Below, in pieces: positions 11,813 to 24,172 of a DNA stretch of 64,000 nt (within the stretch, counting starts at the first letter, position 1; each line of letters opens with the position of its first letter). Position numbers and translations under genes: made by a program. The notes under the pieces were generated by a model. It did not search any database and had not been told where the DNA came from. It worked only from the letters and a program-made list of their open reading frames with translations. The DNA is from Rhynochetos jubatus (lineage: Eukaryota; Chordata; Aves; Eurypygiformes; Rhynochetidae), in assembly GCA_027574665.1 (NCBI GenBank), contig CM050654.1:42413722-42477721 (forward strand), read 5' to 3'.

Positions 11813-14508
11813 CTGCGCGGAATTGGACGGCTCCAGTGGGTACCCGGGGACTAGGGTGCATCTCTGGGCTACAGCCAGTCTGCCCACGGCAGCCTGCTGG
11901 AGGGGCAGGAGGGGTGGTAAAACTCTGGTCCCACTCCAACTGGGCTTAAATTTGCCCAAGTAACGCATATACGTGGCGTGATGCAGTATGTGGTGTGACC
12001 TTAATTCTGAGACTAAAACAGACAAGGCGGGTGGAGAGCACTGCCACCGCACACCGAGCTTCAGCAAACAGGGGTTCCTGCTCCAGACTACAGCTCCAGG
12101 TCCAGATAGTCCTTTGTGTGCCTCGAAGGGGCAGTGGGCTCAGGCAGCTTTGCCCAGCATGTAACTGGATTCCTCCATCAGAGCGGGAGAGGTGAGACAC
12201 AAAGAGCTGTACCCCACCCCCCAGAGGAACCCCATGACCTTCTCCTCCCAGAATTTCCCCCCGTACGCAGGGCAGGGAAGGAATGGAGACCCTGAAACTC
12301 CACCTCTCCATGCTTGCAACTTCCCGAGAGGATAAACGCGACAAGGGACTCAGTGGGAGAAGGAAAAAGGCAAGGATGGAAAAAGTGTGGACATCCTTGT
12401 GCATGGCACTGCTGCACGTGGCCATTCCACCCTCCCAACCCCCCCACAGCCTCCTCCAAGGCATCACACACTGCCTGTTTCCCCTCAGGAGCCAAGGGTG
12501 GAGGCAGCTCTCTTAAATACACGTGTGCATACATATATATACGCACATACTCCATATATTTCTGCAAGGTATTCCTCATTTGATTATTTTTCACGAGCCT
12601 CACCTTCCTCAACAGCCTCGCCCAGGAGCCTGGCTCTGAAAAGGAGGGCGACGGAGGAACCCTGAACATCAAACAAGACTGTGTGCTCTCTGCAAAGCAA
12701 ACCTCATGCCCGCTCACACCCGGGGCCTGGGAAGCGTAACCTTTAGAGCATGAGCACGACGGCTGCAGCCGGCTCGGCGCTGAACCCAGGACGTGCTGCA
12801 GGCACAAGGGCTCCGGCTGCCAGCGATTCCCAACCCCGCTCGAGGGACCGCTTCCGAAATCAGCTGCGTGCACGTTTTTACTGAGCTGGTGGTGGAAGAA
12901 AGGCAAAGATAAAAAAGGAAAAAAAAAATTAAAAAGACCCAACCCAACCCAAAATCCCCTTCTATATTAAGAAAACCAAGAAAATAGTTTAAAGACTTTA
13001 TCTCAAACTGTGTTTTCTGGACTATTGTAGTGGGTTTGTGCCAGGTTTCTGAAGGGGAGTTGAAATTTTAGTACCGTAAGTAAAACGCAGCAATAGAAAC
13101 TGTGAAAAATTGCTGCATTTCATGCCGCACACATTGCATCATTAGAGACTGAAATTTGAATATCATCCATTTATAAAGGGTTTCATATTAAAATGCATAA
13201 ACATATGTCATGTGTATATATAAACGAAATCCTCCAGCATAATTTTAAGAATTAGGATATCATAAGATTACTAAAAAAATATGAAGGGCATCCATTTTTC
13301 AGCCTAATACCGAACCGCATCCTATTGCTATTGATTTCAGTTAAAGTATTCAGAGGAACAGACAGGTGCCTCCAGAGGGCAATTCCGAGAATCTAAACTA
13401 GAAAGGCCCACTTTGGCTGTTTAAAGAATGAGTAGCTATCGCATATAAGGGAGAAGCTCCTGCACCTGCGTGAATATATATTCCTTAGCTGTAAAATGAT
13501 ACATTCTGCTGCTATCTTTCTATTATTTAGCACTAATCTTTTCTCTCAGCCTTTCTTTTTTTTTTTTTTGGTAAGACTAGATTTTAACACAGAGGCTGCT
13601 TGGATTTTTTTTTTCTTTTTAGAATTTTTCTGACCCCCTGGGATGAGTTTTGAACCCTTTACCTGGGCCAAATACATAGACAACGTAAGACTACTTCAGG
13701 CGTAATGTTTTTCCCCCCCAAAAAAGTTGGGTTGGCATCATCACTACTAGGTATTTTCAGAAATACTTCCTGAAAGGGGATTTCTTTAAGGGGACTTTCT
13801 CACAAAGAGAAAATAAAAAGTGTTTGGGGCAGGAGGTGGAAGCGGAAGGAGGAGAACAGCAAGACAAGTGGCCAAATTACGACTGGCCACACCCCAACAA
13901 TAAAGACCTGGAAGACACTCGGGGTTACAGTAGAACCCTGAGTCATTTCCACACGAAAATTGCCACAAACCACTTTACAACCGGTGCTGCAATTAATGGG
14001 AAACGCAAGGACAAAGGAAGGACTGGCACAGGCTTTTGTGCATCCTCCAACAACGACATTCAAATCAGAGTTAACACAGGACGGGTAATGGTAAAACGAG
14101 ACTGTATGTGCCCAGCAAGGAAGAGTGTGGCCATGCAAAGAGAATTCTACTCATCGGAAGGAGTCAAATTTAGCTGCACTGCAAAGAAAATCCCTCTAAG
14201 CCGGTGGCATCTCCGGCAGGATGGCTGTGGAGAGGAACACCGCACACAAGAGCTGTGAGTAGAGACCTTGTAGGACTAAATATTATGGAAGAATTTGGGG
14301 TGAAAGAAATAAAGCCATCGTCTCTAACTCCTGTCCCTTGTCGCCTTCTCTTGCCTGCTCCAACTTCAGACCCAAAGGTCCAAACCCCTTTTCCAAGCCA
14401 TAGGAAAGTTGTATGAACGAGAGGTTCATACCCAAGGTATGCTGGGTCCAAACCCACCTTTCCAAGTTCTCTGGGTGTTTTGAGTGGGATGTTTCCTTCC
14501 GTTCTCAC
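11813..14508. other. Presumed intron
   Basis: GC-richer first half with several long chance frames; AT-rich second half (12950-13500) with poly(T) tracts at 13553-13569 and 13605-13620. A 32-nt exon-like segment at 12635-12604 has good splice motifs but does not fit the phase chain. Confidence 0.5.
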
Positions 14509-14560
14509 CTTCCCCAGTACAGTCTGGCGGTTTGAGACAGGAAAGATTTCCAAGCTCAGC
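14509..14560 (-). CDS. Probable coding exon (52 nt, phase 2-0)
   Basis: A strong donor (AAG|GTGAGA) closes a segment of one base plus 17 codons reading LSLEIFPVSNRQTVLGK. The acceptor is GTCCCGCTGGCACCAG, with a moderate pyrimidine tract; another AG at CGCCAG, 15 bases from the donor, would give a five-codon exon in the same frame. The frame is open far upstream, so an intron boundary cannot be proved from frame alone. Entry and exit phases agree with 19308-19279 and 11812-11698. No family recognised. Confidence 0.5.
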
Positions 14561-16324
14561 CTGGTGCCAGCGGGACGTTGGTTCAGCCCCAGTCGGAGCA
14601 GACACCCGTTCTGTTCAACACGGCCCGTGCTTCGGAAGCGGCTCTGAGCTACCACAGTGCTACCGCGAGCTCTGGAAATAAATGGGGGTTCAAAAAAATA
14701 CAAGTTAGACTGCCATGTAAACTGGGAGGAAACAATAAAGCAGGGAAGAGCTGCATCTGGCATTTTCCTGCATGTGCTGGATATTTGCATCTCACATGAC
14801 AAAGTCATGCACTGAATGATATCAGAAATTACAATGGCACAGACAGTCTCCGTCGCCTCCCTCCGTCAACCCCAACCTTTCCTGTGCTGCGGAAAGCTTC
14901 TCCACTGGGCAAGATGCTCCCACTCTCAGCCCAAACGTGTATCCTGAAATTCGTACTGCTAAAATCCAAGGTGCCCAGACGGCCTTTCCGGCCGGACAGG
15001 CAGAAACACACCGTACGTTAAACCAGACCTGTTCAGCGACATGCCTGAGACCAATCGCACACGCACCCCATCTACTTCCTCTTAGCGGCAAAACCCGGAC
15101 ACGATGCATCGCTTGCATGCTGCCAGGGATGAGCGAGGTGGAGGTGACCTCTGCCCCATAGCGCCCCACAGCCCACCCCAGCCCCACGTGCGACTGCCGC
15201 CCACCCGCTGCTCCTCAAACCCGGCAGCCAGCCCCCTGGGTGGAAAGGTTAGGGACCCTGCGGCACACAGCTTCCTCTCCTCGGCTATTCAGGGGCACGC
15301 AATGCATATTTTTGTCAAATTCTTCTTTATTCACTTTGATTTTTTTTTTCCAGGTTGCTGCTTGGCTCAGACTTTTGAATAAAAATGCAAATACTTCAAA
15401 ACCAGCAATAAAAGTGTCCTGTTGTGGCACAGAAGTATTATTGGTGTCATAAATAAAGCACCAATATTTGACTACTGTGGAAAAATAAAAAAGAAGCAAA
15501 GCAGGCTACAGAGGTTTATGTGTTGCAGAAGCAACTCTTACTCGAGTTACCCTAGAAAAGCCCCGTCTGCCACGACACAAGCACCGCCACCGCGATGCTG
15601 CTCTTCGAAACATACTAAATGGAGTGGCCGCAACCTACGTCATCAAAAATGATGACAGCTTTTGGGTGGAGTGCCATCTTTCTGGCAACTCCTCGGTACA
15701 ATCACTTGGGCGAGTAAAAGCAATTCTCAAACCATTATTTACATGACATTAAAACATCTGGAAATTAATTAGCAATTGTCAAATCAGTTGGGTGAGGTAA
15801 GATTTTAGTCCCACTACAGAGAAGCCTCTGAAATTAGCGCCTCATGGACAGAGTGACCACCAGTGGTCACGGACAGATGTCCCAACTTGGGTCCCTGCGC
15901 TCACTGGCGCTTGTGTGCAAGACATACGAGGATCCCAGCTGCAGTTTCAGCAAGGGCAGCCGCATTACTGCAAAACTGTCTTCTCTCCAAACGGGAACAT
16001 CTGCACAAAATGCAAACAACCTAAAAAAAAATAATCTTGGTTTCCTGGTACAAAAAAAGAAAACTCAGGTTGTGCAAGGATTGGTGGGACCTTAAGCCTC
16101 CTTCCCCTGCAGCACGGTGTAGGCAATGGGTCTTCATGGTGGCCACACCAGCCCCTTCAGCCCTCTCGTTCGTACAGTCCGCATCCAGCTCTTGCAATCC
16201 ATAGATGCAGCCCGGAGCAACATCAGCCTTGGCCTTGGCCTCCTCTGATTCTGCAGGCTTGGCAGTGCCTCAAGGTCACGGAGGTATTTCTCATCCATGC
16301 TCATCTTTGAGGTGACAGACATCT

Positions 16325-16446
16325 TTGAGCATGCCTGGCTTTGAGCAACCTGGTCTAGTGGAGGGTGTCCCTGCCCACAACAGGGGGGTGGAACTAGATG
16401 GTCTGTAAGGTCCCTTCCAACCCAAACCAGTCTGTGATTCTGTGAT
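16325..16446 (+). repeat. CR1 LINE fragment (3' end, + orientation)
   Basis: The segment carries the CR1 3' signature: 'gagcaacctggtctagtgg', a 'tccctgccca' block, 'aaggtcccttccaaccca' and a tail with two ATTCTGTG-type units. It is severely 5' truncated, as nearly all CR1 copies are. It sits in the intron between the candidate exons at 14.5 and 19.3 kb. Confidence 0.9.
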
Positions 16447-17612
16447 CTTTCCAGTGTCGGAGCCCCTTCTGAGCGGCAAGCGGCCGTGTAACTTTTACGC
16501 CGCAAATAATTCTATTTTTTTTAATTTGCTAGCAGTATTAATTACTGCTTCTCCAGCCCAGTCCATATTGCCAGCTTGATTATTCTGGCGTACTTCAATT
16601 CACTGAAATGAATTATGCCACAGCACTTAAAAAGTCGCGAACACTCGTCCTTTTTAGTGGCGTTAGGCTCGCGCATCACAAATGTAAACTGACACGAGGA
16701 CTTCGCTTGCCGTGAAATGAGAAGACAAGGCCACCGCGATGGGAAGGGATGGCCAAAGCCTTTATCGCAGCTGACAAATCTCAACGTGATCTAAACCGGA
16801 GTTTCACCCGCAGCTTACTTACAGATCTGCATTTAGCTTGACAGCCAAGTCTTTGGGAGAGCCGGGGTTAAATAAAAAAGCACAGCCGTTTACATGAACC
16901 TTAAACAAACTTACAGCAGCATTTTTCTTTTAGCCGACTGACATTTTTCTTTATGTTTCGTCAGTCATATCTGAGCGATCAGACAGCCACTACACGTGGT
17001 ACACCCACCAGGATTATTATCTAGACCAAAGGCCCAGAGCTCATTGTAGCAGGCATGTAATTCTTTACAATGTATGCCACGTTAACTGTGTTGGGTTATC
17101 TATTCAACAGCTGACTGAGCTGGGCTCTCAAGCTCTTCTCAACAACCATGTAAGAAGCGATGACAATTGTACTACTTCATAACGGCTGCATGCAACTCTG
17201 ACACACACTTCACAGCAACCAGTCATCTATATAAACCAATTTCAAGAGCAAAATTGCATGGTGCCTCCACTCTGTTATAAACACAATGATATCCACTCAA
17301 AGCTGATAAATGCACTGCATTTCTCCAGAGCTTTAGAGAACAACTTCCCCGCGCCTGCGGGCTCTCCGCGGTGGATTCAGCCTTTTTACGCCCCGGCTGG
17401 TCGTCGGGAGACGCACGAAGAGCCGGGCAGGGCAGACCTGCGGCGGCAAGGCGGTGCTGACGCCGGGCCTTCGCGGCAAAAGCCCGTTCCCCCTCTTCAA
17501 AGGCTCTGTATCTGATGAGCTGCAAGAGAAAACAAGGTTATACGTAATTAAGGTTTTAAATACTTATCGACTCCTTAGCAATTATCAAATTAATTACTGT
17601 ATCTTTTCATAG

Positions 17613-17631
17613 GATTACATGCAATGTAATC
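17613..17631. promoter_or_regulatory. 8-bp palindrome with octamer-like core
   Basis: gattacat and atgtaatc flank a 3-nt spacer, giving a near-symmetric site containing ATGCAAT, close to the POU octamer ATGCAAAT. It sits within an AT-rich, repeat-free block (17520-17740). A dimeric homeodomain/POU or C/EBP site is an inference only. Confidence 0.25.
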
Positions 17632-18539
17632 TTTATTATGGAATAAAATATCTATAGCAACCACAAAGTCCTTGAAAAAATACTTCAGCACCAAACACTC
17701 TAACAAAGGGGTAGATTAAAGACCGCCAAACAAATTAAAAACATCGTTACCAGCTATCGCAGCTCCCGAAAACGGTGCTGGGGAAGCAGCCCGCCTCGGT
17801 GACGCAACGCTGGCTGCAGACCATGCGCGAGGCTCGCATTTTGAAAATCCTACGATTTTCTACTGGTTTGAGGTGGCAAATGTTATTTCTTAACTGCAGG
17901 CAATGAGGAAGCCCCTTAGCTTTTCCCTCACGCGTTGCGTTGGGAACATCCACCACGGTATCCTATTGCGAAGAAAAGATGAAATATAGCTACAGGGATC
18001 TTTATTTAATGAACCCTGTAATTGAATACCAAAACAAATAGACATCCTGATAAAACACAAAAATAATCATTCTTTTTTTAATTCAGAGAAAGGGGAGGAT
18101 CAATCCCTGTTTGTTTGCATTGTTCAACTGGACTACAGGAGAGTTAAAAAAGCGATCCAGGACAATCAGTAGGTAATACCGTCTTACTGCACACTGTAAA
18201 ATAATTTAAACATGTTAACATTTATACATCGCGATCATACTGCCACTTTTTTTTCAGCCTTGGCCACTAAAATCACACACCAGCTAGGTCCATCCAAAAG
18301 ACTTGGTGCCGACTCAGCAGAACATTTGAGGTGACTCAAGGCTGAGGTTTTCCCTTGTCACCGGGATGCTGTGTGACAATATCCCAGGTGGCACACTGCT
18401 GCCTGTGGTGGCTGGGGAGCAGTGGCAGGGTGGGGAATCAGCCCCAGAGGACCTCCTGAGGTTAAGCAATGGGGGTGCAAAGTCCTACACGGGGGTGCTG
18501 GGCAATGGGCAGAGAGGAGTGGGGAAGGAGGTGCCAGGT

Positions 18540-18722
18540 GAGGAAGACATGGACAGCCTGGAGTAAGCCCAGGGGAGTCCACAGGGTGGAGGTCATGGAC
18601 AGCATCCGTACAGATATCCAAAACTCAACAGGACCAGACCCTGGGCAACCAGAGCCAAGCTTCCCATGTTGGCTGAGCTTAGAGCAGGAGGTTTGACCAG
18701 AGCCCACCCCAGGTCCCTGCAT
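18540..18722 (+). repeat. Old, diverged CR1-like fragment
   Basis: Words such as 'gaagacatggacagcctgga', 'gagtccac..ggtggaggtcatg', 'ctgggcaacc' and 'ggaggtttgaccagagc' follow the order found in the 3' half of CR1 elements, but with many differences. Likely an ancient copy; the boundaries are approximate and adjacent GC-richer DNA (18360-18540) may also belong to it. Confidence 0.4.
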
Positions 18723-19278
18723 CCCAATGGACCCCACTGGCCTGACCCCTGGTACCTTACAGCCTGCTCTCCCCAGCGGGTCCAAAGAGCAAAGCTGGAT
18801 ATCTGAAACACGAGGTACCTTTTGGCCCTCTTTTGAGCCCTTGAGGGAGGACAGTGACGCACTGGACCATGGGCTGAAGGTCCAGGTGGCTGCACAGAAG
18901 CGCATCTCCGGTCTTCTCGCTTCCCCCGCTCTCCACCCGATGGTAGCCTTCCCGAGCCTTGTTGGCTTTGCTTTGCTTTCTACACAAAGCGTTCCACAGC
19001 CATAAAACGAAGAGGCGCACTGCCCGCCCCCCAGAGTTCGCAACCTCAACTCATCCTTCCACATCAGAATTCCTTTTTAAAGAAACAATTAACAACGATC
19101 TGCGTGGAAAGGCTCCCTAATCCCCAGCTACCCACGCAGTTATGACTAAAGCACGGCGGACGGAGCGAGGCACCGGTGCAGAATTAACTTTGCCTCGTAG
19201 ATTGGTCTACAATCCTCATTTTACTCTAATTTAACCTTTCCTAGTTAATTTATATCGGTTCAGCTTGCCAGCCTGTAC

Positions 19279-19308
19279 CTGCCAAAGTGATCATCTTCCA
19301 TCAAGTGT
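19279..19308 (-). CDS. Candidate 30-nt microexon (phase 2-2)
   Basis: The acceptor GCAACCCTTTCCACGCCCAG and the donor CAG|GTACAG enclose one base, nine codons (HLMEDDHFG) and two bases. Both other frames contain TGA. The entry phase fits the proposed 25698-25550 exon and the exit phase fits 14560-14509, giving an Arg at the junction. The Glu/Asp-rich peptide continues the acidic character of its neighbours. Short length keeps confidence moderate. Confidence 0.45.
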
Positions 19309-22261
19309 CTGGGCGTGGAAAGGGTTGCTCTCTGTCGTCTCCGTAACCAGTATACCTAATTAAAGTCTTTAAAAACCTTTAATATGACAAGATGAGACAG
19401 GAATAGGAAAGAAAAATAAGAGAGACTCTTTCAATTACTTTAATCATGCCAGCTTTCAAATTCGTATCAGAACACAGTGTGGGCTGAAACTTTCTGCAGT
19501 TTTCCCTCTCCCGCGCAGCTCCCGTTCAGGCGCGGGCTCAGCCCCCCGTCCCATCGCAGCCGCCTGCCCGCAGCGTGCCTGCTTAATGAGCGTGGCTCTT
19601 CCGACGGGAGGGGAAAGGGAAAGTAAATATATAAAGTGCTTGTAATAAATGATTAAATTGTCCTCCAGGCGCATTTTGCGTATGAATATAGAAGTTGTGA
19701 TTAATAGGTTATCTAATACATTAACAAAGGCTTTAGCAAACACCGTCCAGCATTACAGTGTTTGCCAGCCCTTTCTGTTTTAAATAGAGCTGTAGCAAAC
19801 CGTTTGCTGGAGTCCCAAATTCTGGCCAACAAGGCCATCAAAGCCGGGGAGATTGCTGCTTTTTCACCCAGTAGGCTTTTTTCTTCATTGTGAGCCTAAA
19901 TGCCCCCACTAGGCTCACGATTAAGAGCGATTTAAAAAAAAAAAAAAAGAAAAAGAAAAAAAAAAGATATGCAGAAAACAATGTCCTGTGCCAACGAGAA
20001 ATTGAAATTGCGCTGCGCAGGGGAAACAATGCCGCTGAAACAAAGGGGACATCTGGAGCGCGGCACCGCGCTCGGCTCGCAGCGGGCACCGCCTTCCCTC
20101 CGCCGCTCCTTTCTGCCGTGGAAGGAAGGAAAGCGGGCTCAAAAGGAGAGCCCTCGTCCTTCTAATTGCAAAATTTATGAATGAATCTTATACCCATGAA
20201 ACAGAGCAGAGCCCCAGCCTCCCAGCCGCCCCGAGGTGAGACAGGCACGGAGCGCAGGGCATGGCCCCCTCCCCATCGCTCCCGGGATGGTGGTCCCACT
20301 GCCGGGCACCCCTGGTATGGGACAGAGGGGCATCATCTCTGCTACCACCGAGGGTGAGGCTGCCCGGCACGGTGGATTCGCTGTCTCATTCATACTTGGA
20401 GCAGCAGACAATGGAAAAGAAAGGTTAGCAAAGCCTTTCCCCTACCATCCGCTGAAGCGCTACTGAGAAAATGGAGAGAAAATGTGCTTCTGGACACAAA
20501 AAACACTACTGCAACAACTAATTCATACACATCCCGTTCTTTCCTTGATCGCAGATTTTTAATCCTCTCTTAAGCACTTTTAAAGTGCCCAATTTTTGTC
20601 TCATTTGAATTTAAATCAGCTTGTATGGAGAACTTGGAGAACTTTTTTTTTTAAGCAAGCTTGTTTGGCAGGCACATTTTCCCAAGATCACCCAGCTTTA
20701 ATTTTAAATTTCAAAAGCCTTGCGTTTAATCCCTTGAGCTGGCCTGGTACCTTGCACCATCTGTTCTGGGGTTTTGTTATAACAGAGAGCACCTGCAGAG
20801 TTTTGCAACATTTCAAGCTGTCTGTGGACAAAAATCAAAATAATTATAATTTTCATAAACTAAAGACTGCGATTCAGACGCTGCAGCCCCACCTAACACT
20901 GATTTTTCAGGAGTCTCTGCAATGGGAGCGTTTCTCATGCATGAGGGTGTTTTTTCTGCTACCGGACGGTTGGTGGGCAACCAAAAGGACCATGGCCACC
21001 AGGCATCATCTCATCCCACCACCCCGCTCCCTGCGTGGCCGGCTCTGTCCCCGGGATGCTCTGCCGGCCCTTGGGTCAGGAAAAGCTTTGCTCCATGCTA
21101 CCACAGGTGGGACAGTCACAGGAGAAGCAGCAAATGGCCTTTTCCAACAGTCAAACCACTCAGAGAGGTGGCGGCAAGCGGGTACGGCCATACCTGCCCA
21201 TACCTGGGCAACATTTCACATTCAGAAGGCATCCCCACCACGTGCTTGGGTGGGTATAAATGATTTTCTGCCGTTTTGGGCAAACCAAAAATCTATTAGA
21301 AAGATGGTGTTTGTTTAGACGTCATTACCCAGAGCTCTTTGTTACTGACAAATTCCACCTTAGGGCATGCCGGCTAATTTTATATAGAGTACGTACATCA
21401 CACCATAAGCTGGATGGCCTTCCATCCCAAACTGTACGCGACCGAGTGAACGGTGGATCTGCATCATGACAGTCCTCGGACAGAGGATGAACAGTGTCTT
21501 CTGGAAGTGGAAAGTTAACCTCAACTCATGCTGGACGTGCCCTCCAAGACCTCGGGTGGACATCCACGTTTGAGGCAAGGTGTGAGCTCTACATGTCTGC
21601 TTCTGAAGGGGAAAACCTCAACCTACACTGGGAGTTGTCTGTTGTTTGGGCCCTGCTAAGCAGTGGGAAAAAAAGAATGGAAAACAGTTTTAATAACGTT
21701 GCAAACGTCGTCCTCACAGGGCTGATTCAGACAAGCGGGTGGTTGCGCGTGGTGCTGAGCGATGGCGAGTCAAAGGGGCTCCAGCAGAGATGGCTTAAAA
21801 AACCCTCAAACCCCTGCCACATATTTCAGCTGGTTGCTTAACACATTGCATGGTTATTGCATGCTCTACCAAGCAAAACCATCCCTTCTCTCTTCCACTA
21901 ATCCCTAAACTTTGAACAACCTTTCCCTCCCCTCTGTCATGTCTGAGCGGTAACAGAGCCATCCCTCTGCCCGACAGACCTGCTGCCACCCCCGACAGCC
22001 AGACAATGGGCTTTTCTTCAAGGTCATCCCCCTGGCCCAAAAAAGGTCATTCAAAGAACAAATCCTCCCCTTGTACTAACTTCTGAGCCTTTTCCCATCT
22101 AGCAAGTGCATTTGTTTGGGATGGCTGCGGTGGGAGCTGGAGGAAGGACTGGCTCCTGCTGGAAAGCATCATCTCTTACCCTGATCTGGCTGTTTCACAG
22201 CAGTGCTCGACAGAGCCCCTGCCCAAGCCTTGCTGCCTTGGGCAGACATCTCCACCATATC

Positions 22262-22300
22262 GCAAAACAAAATAAAAAATATAAAAAATAAAATAAAGTA
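22262..22300. repeat. (AAAATA)n-like simple repeat
   Basis: Imperfect AAAATA/AAATA units. On the minus strand this forms a T-rich tract just before an open segment with a strong donor (see rejected items). Confidence 0.8.
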
Positions 22301-22929
22301 ATTTGCTGCTTCTGAAAAGTCAGCCTAATTTTCCACAGAGCTATGAAGCAAGAGTGATTCACCCCACGCAGTTTACAGTTCCCCAGCAAGAGATCTGCTC
22401 TGTCTCCATGGAGGAGTTTAGTACTCCACTGCAGGAAACGCCCCCTATTAGCCAATTACTTCACAAATACTAGATTAAAAATCACAAGTAGCGATAGCTG
22501 TGCCTGCACCAGCAATAGTTTGATAAGGCAGACTATTCAGGGATGTGAATGAAACCAAATGAAATCAAACAGATACTTGGAAAGAGTGATATTTTCCCAG
22601 GAACTGGAGTGCTCCCTGAAGTCCAGGGTTACCTGGGCTTCCAACTGGAGAAAGACAGGAAGAGAACATACTCAGTTTCACCGCGTACCAGCCAGGAGCA
22701 GAGGTTGCCCCGTGGCTTTGGGATCCTCATAACCACGCTGCTGCCCACAAACCGCTGGTCAGGATGTGAGAGGGCACCACTGCTCAGCAAACTGCACAGA
22801 ACCAGCCCCCGACTGCTTGTGTCAGTTAAACCACCAACACACCGGCACAGCTGAAGCGGCTGTAGTTGAGGCAGGCACGGGAAGAGTGGTGAGGACTCCC
22901 CGGGTCAGACTGTGGTGGCACTGGACACT

Positions 22930-23092
22930 GGACTCAGCCTGGAGAGGAGAAGGCTCCGGGGATACCTTATAGCCCCTTCCAGTGCCGGGGAGGGCTACAA
23001 GAAAGCTGGGGGGGCTTTTCCAAGGGCAGGGAGTGACAGGACAAGGGGTAACAGGTTTAAATGGAAAGAGGGAGACTGAGATTGAAAAATAA
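22930..23092 (+). repeat. CR1 LINE fragment (internal 3' region, + orientation)
   Basis: The run 'gcctggagaggagaaggctc', 'ggataccttatagcccctt', 'ggctacaagaaagctgg' and 'gtgacaggacaaggggtaac' matches the part of CR1 a few hundred bases before its 3' end. The tail is missing, so the copy is truncated at both ends. Confidence 0.85.
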
Positions 23093-24002
23093 AAACCAAC
23101 ACAAAGTCCAAATATTTTGTCCAGGAACCCAGCAATATTTTAAGGCTGACAGCAGTTTTGCCGTTACCTGCTACAGAGTCAACACTTCACCTTTCATTTT
23201 TATGTCCCCAGAACATAAACTACTATTTTCCTTATTTCACTTTCCTTCCTTAATTCCTTCATCTTCAAATAGAAGGAAGAAATTCCAAAATTCTGAAGAC
23301 TAAAACATGTGAATGAATGATTTTTTTCTAGTCAACTCCCTATGCTTGCAGTGCACAAAACTGGAATTTTTAACACTCTTTAAAATCAAACGCCAAATAT
23401 TGACAAATAAAAAGATACATTAAAAAGAACAAAGAATCTCATTTTTTGTATTTTCATGAAAGACACAAAATATTGTATTATTCCTCTTGCAATTTTGTCT
23501 TTTTGGTTTTTTATAGTCACATTGGGGAACGTTAGGAAATATAACCAAATAGGATTATGATATCAGATAGTGGGGCTGTTTTATGCATTTTATCTGTCTT
23601 GCAACGGGCTAGTAACGACGAGGGGCTAATGGAAACTGTAGACCCCAAATTTATAAGAGTTTCTTCAAAAAGGAATTCTTTTGCTACATGGATCTTATTT
23701 GTGTGGGAAAACCCAATTACTCCAGGGCTCTTGTACCTTACTATTCTCTTTTATGATGCTTTTTGCTATAAGTGCTTATTATGATTCGATAACCCAGTTA
23801 CAAATAAACTGTGACCCTCCGCTCTTATCTCCAAATTCACAGCTTTCCAATTTGTCACAGTTAGTTGAGAACTTCTCTTCTTATTAATTACTACCATGAG
23901 GTCCTAGAGGGAGTAGCAGAGCTACAGCATCATCTCCACTCCTGGGAGGTATCACTGAAGATCTCGGGAAGCTAAATCTTTGTCGAGGCAGATGGCTTCT
24001 TA

Positions 24003-24172
24003 CTGGGGGAAAAACCAAAACCAAAACCACAACCGACTGAAAACAAATCCAAACACACCAAACCAAAATGAATAAACAGACAAAAGAAAAAAAAAAAAAA
24101 AAAACACAAAAAGATGAAAAAAAAACCCCAACCCCCTCTCCCCCCAAAAACCCCAAAAGGAAAAAAATATTT
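24003..24172. repeat. A-rich low-complexity tract with about 20-bp poly(A)
   Basis: ACCAAA-like units lead into an uninterrupted A run at about 24088-24105, then AAAACCCC-like units. The tract could be the decayed tail of a retroposed sequence, but no body is recognisable 5' of it. Confidence 0.75.

Larger units (their letters stand above)
14561..19278. other. Presumed intron
   Basis: Contains the CR1 fragment at 16325-16446, the probable old CR1 at 18540-18722 and the AT-rich block with the octamer-like palindrome at 17613-17631. No further exon is supported. Confidence 0.5.

Noticed and set aside
12178-12942. 254-codon minus-strand open frame, the longest in the window
   Set aside because: GC-richer local DNA, low-complexity residues, no domain, no consistent codon preference, and plus-strand frames overlap it. 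A 32-nt exon-like piece inside it (12635-12604) has good splice motifs but its phases do not fit the neighbours.
14170-14808. 212-codon minus-strand open frame
   Set aside because: Only the short piece 14560-14509 has splice support; the rest shows no coding character.
15555-15622. Exon-like segment with acceptor CACTCCATTTAG and two donor options
   Set aside because: Three competing frames, Arg- or Gly-rich peptides, and no phase fit with 19308-19279 or 14560-14509.
20596-21318. 240-codon plus-strand open frame
   Set aside because: Composition changes abruptly along it, with no domain, start context or splice partner; overlapping frames on both strands point to chance.
22173-22248. Minus-strand segment with strong donor AGG|GTAAGA (MSAQGSKAWAGAL...)
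   Set aside because: The only upstream pyrimidine tract is the (AAAATA)n simple repeat; phases do not fit the chain.
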